NCBI GenBank assembly: GCA_027214345.1
Contig: JAPWHR010000027.1
Coordinates: 1 to 39,237, forward strand
DNA: 39,237 bases
From: Comamonadaceae bacterium G21597-S1
Lineage (GTDB): Bacteria > Pseudomonadota > Gammaproteobacteria > Burkholderiales > Burkholderiaceae_C
Direction: 5' to 3'
A program made the position numbers and the translations under genes. Positions 7,891 through 17,671 of the stretch are shown in pieces. How positions within the stretch are numbered: position 1 is the stretch's first letter; every line of letters starts with the position of its first letter. The notes below the pieces were generated by a model. That model made no database searches. It saw only the letters and a list, made by a program, of their open reading frames with translations, and had not been told where the DNA came from.

Positions 7891-8106
7891 GTCTCTACTC
7901 CAGTTGTGAATGTTGTTGCATCGACTTGGTGCGCACCAGCGACGCATGTTTATAGAACCGGCGTCGGCACGATGTCAGATAGGCTGCCCACAAAGCTGCT
8001 ATGTGTCTGCGCACAGGTCGGCGGACCTTCTGTGGACTTGGCGATTGCGCTCCGATCTCGCCCGCGTCGCATACAGTCGGTGGTAGTTCCTGCCGGAGAC
8101 CACGCC

Positions 8107-9609
8107 ATGCCCCGCATCCTCGCCGCCGCGTTCAAGCACGAAACCAACACCTTCTCGCCGCTACCCACCGACCTGGCAGCCTATGCGGCACGTTGCCTGC
8201 GCCACGGCGCTGACATACCCGCCTACTTCCGCGGCACGGCCACCGAGATGGGCGCCTTCATCGATGCCGCCGAGCACTACGGCTGGGAGCTGGTGCACAC
8301 CGTGGCGGCCGACGCCACACCCTCGGGCAAGGTCACGCGCGCGGCCTTCGACACCATTGCCGGCACCATCGAGACCGCGCTGCGCGAACAGGGGCCGTTC
8401 GATGCGGTGTTGTTGTGCCTGCACGGCGCCATGGTGGCCGAACACGTGGACGACGGCGAAGGCGAGTTGGTGCGCCGCCTGCGCGCCGTGGCGGGCGACC
8501 GACTGCCGATCGGCATCACGCTGGACCTGCACGCGAACGTGACCGACGCCATGGCACGCCTGGCCAGCGTCATCGTGTCGTATCGCACCTATCCGCATGT
8601 CGACCAGTACGACACCGGCAAACGCTGCGCCGACCTGATCGCGCGCACGCTGGATGGCGCAGTCGATCCCGTGTGTACAGTTGCGCGCGGCGCGATGATC
8701 GACGCCGTCGACCATGGCCGCACGACGGCGCCGGGGCCGATGCTCGAGACCCTGGCCCATGCCGACACCTTGCGCGCGCAAGCGCCGGGCGTGCTGGACA
8801 TCGGCATCAACGCCGGTTTCCCGTGGGCCGACATCGAAGCTGCGGGCCCGAGCGTGGTCATCGTGCGTGACCGCAAGGCCGGCCCGCGCGACACCACGCC
8901 GATCGCCGCGACGCTGCTCGAGCGGATCTGGCGCGACCGCCGCCGCACCACGGTGCAACCGTTGCCGCTGCCCGCCGGCATGGCCGCCATCCGCGATGCG
9001 CTGGCCAGGCCTGGCGACGGCATCGTGCTGGTCGCCGATTGCGCCGACAACCCCGGTGGCGGCGGCCTGGAGGATTCGGTCGCCTTGCTCGGTGCCCTGA
9101 TCGAGGCCAGGGTCGACACAGTTGCGTTCGGCATGATCTGCGATCCGGCCACGCTGCAGGCCTGCGTCGCGGCCGGAGCCGGAGCCACGCTGGCGGTGCG
9201 ACTCGGCGGGCATTCCGGCGGTGCGTTCCAGGGCCCGTTGGCGCTGCAGGGGCAGGTCATGTCGGTGCAGCCAGGCCAGTTCACCTTCACCGGGCCGATG
9301 AGCCGCGGCATCGCGCTCGACATCGGAACCACGGCCGTGCTGCGTGTGGGTGGCATCGACATCGTCGTGGCCGGCACCCGGCACCAGGTGCTGGACCCGG
9401 GCTTCTTCACACACGCCGGGCTCGATCCGACCCGCTACGCGCTGGTTGTCGTCAAGTCATCACAACACTTCCGTGCCGCCTTCGGCCCTATGGCCCGGCA
9501 GATCCTGGTCATTGACAGCGGCGACGGCCTGACCTCGTTCGACCTTGCCGCGTTCGGCCACACCAGGGTGCGGCGACCGGTGCATCCCCTGGACGAACTG
9601 CCGGATTGA
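8107..9609 (+). CDS. M81 family metallopeptidase (MlrC-like)
   Basis: This 500-residue protein is of the M81 family, named for microcystinase C (MlrC), which cleaves a linear peptide product of microcystin breakdown. Other members are widespread and their substrates are mostly unknown. Visible family blocks are [14 protein letters not shown] (7-20), LLCLHGAMV (about 101), [26 protein letters not shown], the metal-region segment [10 protein letters not shown] (near 315), and [14 protein letters not shown] in the C-terminal MlrC domain. No signal peptide is seen, so it is cytoplasmic. The start ATG has GGAG 10 bases upstream and directly gives the conserved [12 protein letters not shown]; the longer reading frame upstream has no family resemblance. 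It may be cotranscribed with the crotonase 119 bases downstream. Confidence 0.9.
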   Translation: MPRILAAAFKHETNTFSPLPTDLAAYAARCLRHGADIPAYFRGTATEMGAFIDAAEHYGWELVHTVAADATPSGKVTRAAFDTIAGTIETALREQGPFDAVLLCLHGAMVAEHVDDGEGELVRRLRAVAGDRLPIGITLDLHANVTDAMARLASVIVSYRTYPHVDQYDTGKRCADLIARTLDGAVDPVCTVARGAMIDAVDHGRTTAPGPMLETLAHADTLRAQAPGVLDIGINAGFPWADIEAAGPSVVIVRDRKAGPRDTTPIAATLLERIWRDRRRTTVQPLPLPAGMAAIRDALARPGDGIVLVADCADNPGGGGLEDSVALLGALIEARVDTVAFGMICDPATLQACVAAGAGATLAVRLGGHSGGAFQGPLALQGQVMSVQPGQFTFTGPMSRGIALDIGTTAVLRVGGIDIVVAGTRHQVLDPGFFTHAGLDPTRYALVVVKSSQHFRAAFGPMARQILVIDSGDGLTSFDLAAFGHTRVRRPVHPLDELPD

Positions 9610-9728
9610 CCGGCCGCCTCGCCGACCGGTGCCGTCCTCCCGCATGTCGACCCCGCTGCCGGCGCTGCTACAGTTGCCGAAGGCCACCCCGAACCCTGGG
9701 CAGCGGCGGCCGACCACCGAGGAGACCC

Positions 9729-10640
9729 ATGCCGACCTTCACCACGCTGCGTATCGACGCCGACGACGCCAACCCGCGCGTCGCCCGCTTGTTGTTGAAC
9801 CGACCGGACAAGCTCAATGCCATCAATGAAGACACGCCGCGCGAGTTGCGCGCCGCGGTCGAATGGGCGAACGCCGAACCGTCCATCCACGTCATCGTCG
9901 TCGAGGGCGCGGGCAAGGGGTTCTGTGGCGGTTACGACCTGTCGCTGTTCGGCGAAGGCCGCATCGACCACCCCTGCCAGCAGGAACAGTTCCCATGGGA
10001 CCCGATGGTCGACTATGCCTTCATGAAACGCAACACCGATGATTTCATGAGCCTGTGGCGCAGCGCCAAACCGACGATTGCCAAGGTGCACGGGCATGCG
10101 GTGGCCGGCGGCAGCGACATCGCCTTGTGCTGCGACCTGCTGGTGATGGCCCAGGACGCCCGTATCGGATACATGCCCACGCGCGTCTGGGGCTGCCCGA
10201 CCACCGCGATGTGGACCTATCGGCTGGGGCCCACCCGTGCCAAGCAACTGATGTTCACCGGCGACACCATCGATGGCAGCACCGCGCTGGCCTGGGGCCT
10301 GGCCAACGACTGCGTGCCGGGCGAGCGGCTCGACAGGGCGACGATGGCGCTGGCCACACGGATTGCCGGCGTGCCCGCATCGCACCTGGCCATGCACAAG
10401 ATGGTCGTGAACCAGGTCATGCTGGCCATGGGGCTGGAGCAGAGCCAGCAGATGGCGACCGTGTTCGACGGCATCACCCGGCACAACCCCGAGGGCCTGT
10501 GGTTTCGCCGCCATGCGCAGCACCACGGCTTCAAGTCCGCGGTGCAGTGGCGCGACAGCGGCAAGCCGATTCCCGAAGGCGACGAGGCGCGCGCATTGGT
10601 GCGCGCCATGGACCGGCAACGCGACACCGGAGCCGCCTGA
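9729..10640 (+). CDS. Crotonase-family protein without the hydratase glutamates
   Basis: This 303-residue member of the enoyl-CoA hydratase/isomerase superfamily should bind a CoA thioester. The CoA-binding and oxyanion-hole segments are clear: [11 protein letters not shown] (24-33), [13 protein letters not shown] (60-72) and [18 protein letters not shown] (121-138). The two catalytic glutamates of classical hydratases are absent: D130 occupies the place of Glu144 (rat numbering), and MPTR replaces the usual Pro-Glu motif at Glu164. The reaction is therefore probably not simple 2-enoyl-CoA hydration; isomerase, hydrolase or another crotonase chemistry is possible. The start follows GAGGAGACCC. 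Its stop overlaps the acyltransferase start in TGATG, so translation is coupled. Confidence 0.87.
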   Translation: MPTFTTLRIDADDANPRVARLLLNRPDKLNAINEDTPRELRAAVEWANAEPSIHVIVVEGAGKGFCGGYDLSLFGEGRIDHPCQQEQFPWDPMVDYAFMKRNTDDFMSLWRSAKPTIAKVHGHAVAGGSDIALCCDLLVMAQDARIGYMPTRVWGCPTTAMWTYRLGPTRAKQLMFTGDTIDGSTALAWGLANDCVPGERLDRATMALATRIAGVPASHLAMHKMVVNQVMLAMGLEQSQQMATVFDGITRHNPEGLWFRRHAQHHGFKSAVQWRDSGKPIPEGDEARALVRAMDRQRDTGAA

Positions 10641-11545
10641 TGCTCAACGGATTGCCGCCGCTGCTGGTGGGCGCCATCGCCAGCGTGCTGATGGTGCTCA
10701 ACGCCTTGTTCTGGGTGCCCATCCTGCTGTTGTTCTCGATGGTCAAGCTGCTGCTGCCGTTCACCGCGGCACAGAAGGCGCTGGCGCCGGTGCTGTTGTG
10801 GATTGCCGAGGCCTGGATCAGCTGCAACAGCGCCTGGATGGCGCTGACTCAGCGCACGCAGTGGGACGTGCAGGGTTTCGACGACCTGCAGCCGGACAGC
10901 TGGTACATGGTCAGCAGCAACCACCAGTCCTGGGTCGACATCCTGGTGCTGCAGCATCTGCTCAACCGCAAGATCCCGCTGCTCAAGTTCTTCCTCAAGC
11001 AGCAACTGATCTGGGTACCGGTCATGGGCCTGGCCTGGTGGGCGCTGGATTTCCCGTTCATGCGCCGGCACAGCGAGGAATACCTCAAGAAACACCCGGA
11101 GATGCGCGGCAAGGACCAGGAGACGACACGCCGCGCCTGCGCCAAGTTCGCGCTGGTGCCCACCAGCGTGATGAACTTTCTCGAAGGCACGCGGTTCACG
11201 CCGGCCAAACACGCGCGCCAGCAGTCTCCGTACAAATACCTGCTCAAGCCCAAGGCCGGTGGCATGGCACTGGCGCTCAATGCCATGGGCGAAAAGTTCC
11301 GCGCCATCGTCGACATCACCATCGTGTACCCCGACGGCACACCCACGTTCTGGCACTTCCTGCAGGGGCGCATGCGCCGGGTCGTCGTGCGCGCCCGCGT
11401 GTTGCCGATCCCGGCCCACCTGATCGGCGCCGACTACAGCGGCGACGCCGAGGTGCGGCTGCAATACCAGGCCTGGGTGCAGCAGTTGTGGCGTGACAAG
11501 GACGCGTTGATCGGCGACATCCTAGGCCGGAGCGCTCCCCGGTAA
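10640..11545 (+). CDS. yihG: Inner-membrane acyltransferase, YihG/PlsC-like
   Basis: This 301-residue lysophospholipid acyltransferase-family enzyme is predicted to use an acyl-CoA or acyl-ACP to acylate a lysophospholipid at the inner membrane. A hydrophobic N-terminal region (residues 5-40, possibly two membrane segments) precedes the catalytic block NHQSWVD, with H95 and D100 forming HX4D. FPFMRRH (138-144) and FLEGTRF (180-186, the EGTR acceptor-binding motif) follow. Length and the phrase LVPTSVMNFLEGTRFT resemble E. coli YihG rather than PlsC. The start overlaps the crotonase stop by one base. Its last 24 bases overlap the 3' end of the convergent 2036-residue gene, an unusual tail-to-tail overlap that leaves no room for a terminator. 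Confidence 0.88.
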   Translation: MLNGLPPLLVGAIASVLMVLNALFWVPILLLFSMVKLLLPFTAAQKALAPVLLWIAEAWISCNSAWMALTQRTQWDVQGFDDLQPDSWYMVSSNHQSWVDILVLQHLLNRKIPLLKFFLKQQLIWVPVMGLAWWALDFPFMRRHSEEYLKKHPEMRGKDQETTRRACAKFALVPTSVMNFLEGTRFTPAKHARQQSPYKYLLKPKAGGMALALNAMGEKFRAIVDITIVYPDGTPTFWHFLQGRMRRVVVRARVLPIPAHLIGADYSGDAEVRLQYQAWVQQLWRDKDALIGDILGRSAPR

Positions 11546-14500
11546 GCCAATCTCGCATGCTTGCGTCGTGCGATCGCCGCTGTCGAGGTCGCGCAGCTCG
11601 AAGCTGAGCTGCAGGCGCCAGCCGGCGGTATCCGGACAGGCTCGCAGCGTGCATCGCAACCAGCCCTCTCCGCTCCAGCATTGCTGCAACGCGATATGCA
11701 CGTCGGCATGGCCGGGCACCGGCACGTACTCGTCGTCCAGCAGTTCATGCGGCTGCGTATTGGCGAAACGCATCGGCGCATGCAGCGGCGGGGCCACCAC
11801 CGCCCAGGCGCTGAAGCCGGACGCATCGCCAGCGGTCAGCTGCGCCACGGCGCTGCAGTGGTAGTCGCTGGACAGGAACACCACGTTGCGGATCCGCCGC
11901 TCCATCAGGAATCGCAGCATCCGCACCCGTTCGTCATGGAACTGCTGCCAGCCGTCGACGCCGCCGGCGGGAAAGCGGCCTTGCCCCGCATGCAGGCCGG
12001 GCGCGAACACCGAGCCGGACACGATGAACTTCGGCCGGTCGCCGTGTTGCGCCTGCAACCGCTCCAGGCTGTCTTCCAGCCAGCGCCAGGTGGGCTGGCT
12101 CACCACGGTGGGTTGCGGCCGGGTACGGCGGTCGAACCGGGTGTCGAGCACGACGAAGCCGGCCGCGGGCCGCTCGACCAGGTAACTGTGGGCCGACGCG
12201 CCCGACGAGGGGTCGTGGTCCGGGCCATGGGCCCGCTGGAAGCTGGCGAACAGCGTGCCGGCGTTTTCCCGCAGCAGCCGCGCGTCGCGGCCCGCCGCCA
12301 GGTGTTCGCCGGACCAGGCTTCTTCGATCTCGTGGTCGTCCGGCGCCATGAACAACGGCACGCGGGATGCGACGCGGCGGAACCCGGGTGAACCGAAGGC
12401 CGTGCGGTAACGCGGCACCAGGCGCTCGATGACCGAGGCGGTGTCCATCAGGCCGGCCCGGGCATCGGCATAGATCTGGTCGCCGAGCATGAACATGCAA
12501 TTCGCGTCGGCGGCGTCCCCGGTGGCGATATCGTTCAGGCTGCGGTCGGCGCGCTGCGCCTCGAAGCCGGTGATGCCGGGATGGCGGCAACCCGCGGCCA
12601 GGAACGTGCATGCCTCCCCGTGCGTGCGCAGTTGCGCCTCGCCCAGCCGCACCTCGCATTCGACCAGCGCGCGCGTGCTGCGCATCTGGCGCGACAAGGT
12701 GCCGGGATCGGCGCGCAGTGCAATCGTGCAGCGGTTCTGCAGCGATGCCTCGAGCGTGGCGAGCAAACGGTCCGCCACCTCGGCCGACAGCGGGAACAGG
12801 CAGCGGAGGGCCTCGCGATCGGCCGGGCCGTCGTCGCCTGCGTGCGCATCGACGGCGGCCGCGCCGGCCAGCACCGGATCGGCATGGTCCGCAGGCCGCC
12901 CGGACGCGGCATCGGCCGACGCGAGAGGATCGGCCGGTGCCGGTGCCGGTTGCGGCTGGCGCACCAGCAGCGGCGAACCCAGCGGGTCCCAGCCGGAACC
13001 CACGTCGCCCAGCGACATCGGCCGTCCCCAGGCCGGCGGGAATCCCGGCGGAACGGGATCCGGCCCGCCGCTCGCGGTCGGCGGGATGATGAACCGGTAC
13101 ACGCCGAACATGCGAATGCATAACTCCCGGGCGTCGGCGGGAACTTCGACGTCGGCCAGCGCGTGCACGATCTTTGCCTCGCGCCGCCCGGAGTCCGGCG
13201 GCCATGACGGGCTGGGAATGTCGCCGACCGCCAGGCTGCGTTCGTGATACGCCCAGGCACGAACCTCGCGGTGGGTCTGCGTGCCGGTACGGTACCGAAC
13301 GTCGGTCATCGCCGCCACCGGCTCGTCCACCGACGTGGTGTCGAGTTCGATCCAGACCCGGACCGTCACCCGGCCCTCGCCCGCGGGACGGACCCAGCCG
13401 ACGATGGGCCCGGTGCGCGCCAGCCGCGCCCGGGTGCACACGCTGGAGCCATTGGGGATCGGCGCCGGTGCGCGGTGGCTTTCGTCGAAGAAACCGACGA
13501 CCCGGGGAAAGATCTCGCCTGGGGCGTTGCGCCCGATGGTGCAATCGAAATGGGCGTAGCCGGGCAAGGGCTGGATCGCGACCCGGCTACGCGCGGCGTC
13601 CTGGCCGAACGCGCGCAGCAGCTGGCTGTGCGAGCGTCCCAGCGACTCCGCGTCGAACAACACGTTCTCCATGCCCTGCTGCAGCAGCAGCGGCATCGTC
13701 AAGCGCTGGCGCAGCCGCGTGTCCGTCGCGTAGGCGTTCTGGCCTTCGGCGTTGACCAGGCGTTCGTATTCGACGCACTTGACGCCATGCAGGAACACGC
13801 CAAGATTGGTACGGCCGAAATACCAGTCCAGCTGCTCATGCGTGCGGGCGTCCAGCTGATCGTGCCTGAACAGCCGGCTCAACAGGCCGGCCATGCGTTT
13901 GCAGGTGGTGCTGTCCGGCTGCAACAGACGCAAATCGTGCCGCTCGTGCGGGCATTGCTCGTCGTGTGTGTAGTGCAGGCTGGCAAAGACCCGGTCGAGC
14001 AGTGCATGCACCAGATCCGGCTGCACGGTGCCCGCGGTGAACTCGACCATGTCGCGGCCCAGCACGTTCTGCAGGAACGCCACCAGCTGCAAGCGCTGCT
14101 GCGCCGTCTGCGATCCGACGACGAACGGCAGGAACTGGGAGAACGACACCGCCGACAGGCGGTTGAGCTCCGGCGGCGGCTCTGCTGCGTCGCTCGGCGG
14201 CTGGTACGGCAGGCGCAGATACCCGCCCAGGATGGACATGGCCAGCGACGCCGACCCCACGCAATGGCTGTAGGCCGAGATCTGGATGCGATCGGCCGGC
14301 CTGTCATGGTGCTGCGCCAGGTCGTGCACGATGTAATCGACGGCCGCGGGGATGTCGAATGCCGCGATGTCGTCCATGGTCGCGTATTGCGCAGATGCGT
14401 CGAGCAGCGGACTGACCCGGTATTCGAGCAACCACACGTCCCAGCCCGCATCGAACAGCATCGACGCCAGGCAACCGGCGCCCAGCTCGGGCGCGACAAA

Positions 14501-17500
14501 GGCCCGGGTCGACTGTGCGAACCCGTTGAGCAGCACGATGCTGCGCGCCCGATGCACGCCGCTGGCGTCCTGCGCCCATTGCACGACCGGCTGGCGATAA
14601 CGGATCAATCCGATGCGGATGCGGTCCGTCAGCGCGGAACCCAGGCTGCGCCGCACGTCCAGCCGCACCGGCAGTTCGGGTGTGACCGAGCCGCCGCGCA
14701 CCGGAATCGGCGCAAACAGGTTGCCAGGCCGCAGCAGTTCGAACGCGTCGTCGCGTGGCGGCGCCAGCGCGGGATCTTCGCCTGGCAAGTCGGGCCGGTA
14801 GTCGGGCGCGCGAAAATCCAGCAGCCGCGCCGTGAGCAGGTAACGCAGCAGCAGCATCGGGTAGGACGCCAATGCGAACAAGGCCCCGAGGAAATCGCGG
14901 CTGTCTCCCATCTGGGGCAATACGCGGCGCATCACGTCGATCACATCGAGCGTGAGCGTGCCGGCCAGCACCACGGCGCCGGGCGCGGAGGGCGAGCCGT
15001 CTGCGCGCCGCAGCTCGAACGGCAGCTGGCCCAGTTGCTGCCACACGCTGGAGCGCTGCAGGGCCGGCCAGCCCCCAAGGCGCCGCCGGGCCGACAACCA
15101 CGCGGCCAGCTGCGACCAGCTGGCGGCCCCGTCGATGCGCTTGCAGGCCGAGAGCTCGTAGCGCACACCGTCGCCGGCCTGCAGCTGCAACCGGTATTCG
15201 AACAGCCGTACCTCGGTCGCATGGACCAGTCCCTTGCCCGCCATCCAGCCTGTCTGCGCCATGCTGCGCAGTCGCCGCACGAGGTTCTGGTCGGACGGCG
15301 GCGCCTTGCGCATGTCGGGAAGCCAGCGGCCGATCAGGTAGGTCAGGGCCAGCCGCAGGAAGCGGCCGGCCCGCGCCCGGCCCGCATCGGCCAGCGGCCG
15401 GAACAGGGTGACGGTGCCCGAGCGCACGCGCAGGCAACACGAGGCCTGCTGCGGCCCTTGAAGGTCCAGCCACGACGATGGATCGGTATCGTCGTCGGGC
15501 GCCGCGTCGATCGTGACGCGGTGCTGCGCATCGGCGAACAGGGCCCTCCAGTCCGGCACGGGCAGCCGCAGGTGCAAGGCGGCCTTGGCCGGGCCGCGGC
15601 CGAGGCATGCGATGCCGTCGTGCAGTTCCACCGGCCCGCGCAACACCTCATGCATCACGGCGCCCGCGGCGGCGGTCTCGGTTCGCCGGTAGGCCGGCAC
15701 GGACACCGGCGCCGGCAGGTCCCGGGGCGGCGGCGCGGTCGTAGTCGCGGTCGTAGCCGCGGTGGTAGCCGCGGACGAGCACGAGGCCGGGTCGCTGCCC
15801 GCGGCGAGGATGCGTGCGCAGGCGCGCTCCGCCAACGCGGTGATCGTCAGCATCGGATTGACGCCCAGCGCGCTCGGGATCACCGAGCCGTCCATCACGA
15901 ACAGGCCGTCGTGCACCGTCCCGTCGGCCCGGAACACCGCGCCGGTGTCATCGACGACACCGCTGTGCGGCTTGTCGGCCATACGGCATCCGCCCAGCGG
16001 ATGCACGGTGAACAAGGCGCCACCGATGGCCGGCCCGGTCAGCATGTCGCCGACCGCGCCGGGCAATAGCCCGCTGGCAGGATTGCGCAGATGGATCCCG
16101 CCGAGCTGGCGGATGCCCGCGACACGGGACTCATGCAAGGCTGCCACCGGTTCCGTGCCCGCGCCCGTCCATTCCCACCGGACCCGGTCGCTGGCCACAT
16201 CGAGCCGGATCCGACCCGAGGCCGTGTCATGGCCGATGCCGAGCAACAACAGGCTGCGCTGCAGCAGTTGCGGCTGCAGGGCCAGGGGATCGCCGCCCTC
16301 GCGCTTGTCGAGGCCGAACCGCTCCAGTTGCGACACCGCACCCAGCGTCGCGAGCAGCTCATGGAAGAACTCACGCGTCAATCCGGGCGCGGCGCCGTCC
16401 TCGATCAGCGTGCTGCGACTCACGTCGACGGCGTCTTCGAAACGCAGGATGCCCGAGATCGTCGGCCCCGGCGGCTGCGCCGACGGCTCGGCACAACCCT
16501 GCCCGACCGCATTCGCATCGGCGTCGAGCTTGCAGGCCGCCGACACGTCGTCGCCATTGCCGGAGACGCGCACGCCGAGGGCCGTCGACGACACGGACAG
16601 TCCCCGCGCCTGCGAACGCAGCAGGATCTCGGTGGAGCCGAAGGTGCCGGCCGCAAGGATGACGGTGCGGGCACGGATCTGCTGCACCCAGTCGTCCTGC
16701 GCGTCGGTGCCACCCGCTGCCGAAGCGCGCCGGTGCTGCAGGCGGCGCTCGCCGGTTCGCACCCAGCGCAGCAGCCAGGGGAACGCGGCCGAGCCCGCGG
16801 GGTCGTATTGCACCGTCAACACGCTGACACCGGTGAACATCCTGGCACCGGCCTGGAAGGCCGCGGGCAGGTAGGTCTTGGTCAGGCTGAGCTTGGCGTC
16901 GACGTTGCAGCCGGTGACGCAGTCGCCGCAGCCGGTGCAATTGGCACGGGGACCGCGGTCGGTGCGCGGCGTGCCGTCGATCTGGATCGCCAGTGGCGCC
17001 GCCTCGAAGCGGGCCACCACGTTGCGACCGCGGTCGACCTTGGCCCTGCCCTTGGCGGCGACCCGGCCGAGAGCGTGCAGCCGCTGGTACTTGGCCGTCT
17101 GGCGCAGATCGAAGCGCGCGCCATCGGCCAGGCCGGACGGGCCGGCAGCCGCGGGGGTGCGGACCTCGAGCATGTCGCGCGCCGTGGCGAACCAGGGCGA
17201 CAGGTCCTCGTCGCGCAACGCCGTCGGCCAGGATGGCTGGCGAAACACCTGCGCCGCAGGCTCCAGCCCGACCGCCGCGTTGATCAGGCTGCCACCGCCC
17301 AGCCCGTTGCCCACCAGCGCACCGGCGCGCAGGCCGATGCGAAAGTCGAACAAGGCGTCTTCGTTGCCCATGACCGAGACACCGGTCTGCGCCGCAGCCT
17401 CGACACGCACGTGCCCGCCGGCCTGGCTCAGGTCGTTCGGGAACTCGCCGGCTACGTATTCCTGGCCGCGCTCGAGCACAAACACCGTGCGCCCGGCCTG

Positions 17501-17632
17501 GGCGAACCGCATGGCGGCAACGGCACCGCCGTAGCCGGAACCCACCACGACCACGTCCACGCCGTCCCCGCTGCCGACCTGCCGGCCGGCGATGGCCACG
17601 AGTTCTTCGACGTTCTGCGACAACCAATGCAT
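11522..17632 (-). CDS. Giant fusion: GMC oxidoreductase + alpha/beta hydrolase + PhoD-like phosphatase
   Basis: At 2036 residues this is by far the largest gene here. Residues 1-610 are a flavin-dependent GMC oxidoreductase of the cholesterol-oxidase-like branch: GSGYGG (31-36) for FAD, NGLGGGSLINAA (109-120), CTGCGDCVTGC (C232, C235, C238, C242), HPLGGC (544-549) and NPMLTITALAERAC (592-604). A low-complexity Ala/Thr/Pro linker (615-642) leads to a region I cannot assign (650-1000). An alpha/beta hydrolase follows (about 1025-1385), with SHCVGS (1122-1127; C1124 in the nucleophile place) and H1361 in GYAHFDC. A PhoD-like metallophosphatase (about 1405-1960) has GDQIYAD (1717), DDHEIEE (1765) and SSDYHCS (1921). 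There is no signal peptide, although PhoD itself is secreted. GGGGAG precedes the start. It lies 39 bases after the histidine kinase gene. A role in sterol or complex-lipid breakdown is inferred. Confidence 0.88.
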   Translation of the reverse strand: MHWLSQNVEELVAIAGRQVGSGDGVDVVVVGSGYGGAVAAMRFAQAGRTVFVLERGQEYVAGEFPNDLSQAGGHVRVEAAAQTGVSVMGNEDALFDFRIGLRAGALVGNGLGGGSLINAAVGLEPAAQVFRQPSWPTALRDEDLSPWFATARDMLEVRTPAAAGPSGLADGARFDLRQTAKYQRLHALGRVAAKGRAKVDRGRNVVARFEAAPLAIQIDGTPRTDRGPRANCTGCGDCVTGCNVDAKLSLTKTYLPAAFQAGARMFTGVSVLTVQYDPAGSAAFPWLLRWVRTGERRLQHRRASAAGGTDAQDDWVQQIRARTVILAAGTFGSTEILLRSQARGLSVSSTALGVRVSGNGDDVSAACKLDADANAVGQGCAEPSAQPPGPTISGILRFEDAVDVSRSTLIEDGAAPGLTREFFHELLATLGAVSQLERFGLDKREGGDPLALQPQLLQRSLLLLGIGHDTASGRIRLDVASDRVRWEWTGAGTEPVAALHESRVAGIRQLGGIHLRNPASGLLPGAVGDMLTGPAIGGALFTVHPLGGCRMADKPHSGVVDDTGAVFRADGTVHDGLFVMDGSVIPSALGVNPMLTITALAERACARILAAGSDPASCSSAATTAATTATTTAPPPRDLPAPVSVPAYRRTETAAAGAVMHEVLRGPVELHDGIACLGRGPAKAALHLRLPVPDWRALFADAQHRVTIDAAPDDDTDPSSWLDLQGPQQASCCLRVRSGTVTLFRPLADAGRARAGRFLRLALTYLIGRWLPDMRKAPPSDQNLVRRLRSMAQTGWMAGKGLVHATEVRLFEYRLQLQAGDGVRYELSACKRIDGAASWSQLAAWLSARRRLGGWPALQRSSVWQQLGQLPFELRRADGSPSAPGAVVLAGTLTLDVIDVMRRVLPQMGDSRDFLGALFALASYPMLLLRYLLTARLLDFRAPDYRPDLPGEDPALAPPRDDAFELLRPGNLFAPIPVRGGSVTPELPVRLDVRRSLGSALTDRIRIGLIRYRQPVVQWAQDASGVHRARSIVLLNGFAQSTRAFVAPELGAGCLASMLFDAGWDVWLLEYRVSPLLDASAQYATMDDIAAFDIPAAVDYIVHDLAQHHDRPADRIQISAYSHCVGSASLAMSILGGYLRLPYQPPSDAAEPPPELNRLSAVSFSQFLPFVVGSQTAQQRLQLVAFLQNVLGRDMVEFTAGTVQPDLVHALLDRVFASLHYTHDEQCPHERHDLRLLQPDSTTCKRMAGLLSRLFRHDQLDARTHEQLDWYFGRTNLGVFLHGVKCVEYERLVNAEGQNAYATDTRLRQRLTMPLLLQQGMENVLFDAESLGRSHSQLLRAFGQDAARSRVAIQPLPGYAHFDCTIGRNAPGEIFPRVVGFFDESHRAPAPIPNGSSVCTRARLARTGPIVGWVRPAGEGRVTVRVWIELDTTSVDEPVAAMTDVRYRTGTQTHREVRAWAYHERSLAVGDIPSPSWPPDSGRREAKIVHALADVEVPADARELCIRMFGVYRFIIPPTASGGPDPVPPGFPPAWGRPMSLGDVGSGWDPLGSPLLVRQPQPAPAPADPLASADAASGRPADHADPVLAGAAAVDAHAGDDGPADREALRCLFPLSAEVADRLLATLEASLQNRCTIALRADPGTLSRQMRSTRALVECEVRLGEAQLRTHGEACTFLAAGCRHPGITGFEAQRADRSLNDIATGDAADANCMFMLGDQIYADARAGLMDTASVIERLVPRYRTAFGSPGFRRVASRVPLFMAPDDHEIEEAWSGEHLAAGRDARLLRENAGTLFASFQRAHGPDHDPSSGASAHSYLVERPAAGFVVLDTRFDRRTRPQPTVVSQPTWRWLEDSLERLQAQHGDRPKFIVSGSVFAPGLHAGQGRFPAGGVDGWQQFHDERVRMLRFLMERRIRNVVFLSSDYHCSAVAQLTAGDASGFSAWAVVAPPLHAPMRFANTQPHELLDDEYVPVPGHADVHIALQQCWSGEGWLRCTLRACPDTAGWRLQLSFELRDLDSGDRTTQACEIGLPGSAPA

Positions 17633-17671
17633 GCTGCACTCCCCGCCGGATTCCGGCGCGTTGCCACGGAC

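Noticed and set aside
15730-15775. A short alternating GTAGTCGCGG/GTAGCCGCGG repeat.
   Set aside because: It encodes the Ala/Thr linker of the fusion protein; no independent repeat function is evident.
13244-16069. A 941-codon open frame on the plus strand inside the giant fusion gene.
   Set aside because: It is antisense to a gene with clear domains, has arginine- and glutamine-rich composition and no recognisable motif; long antisense frames are expected in GC-rich coding DNA.
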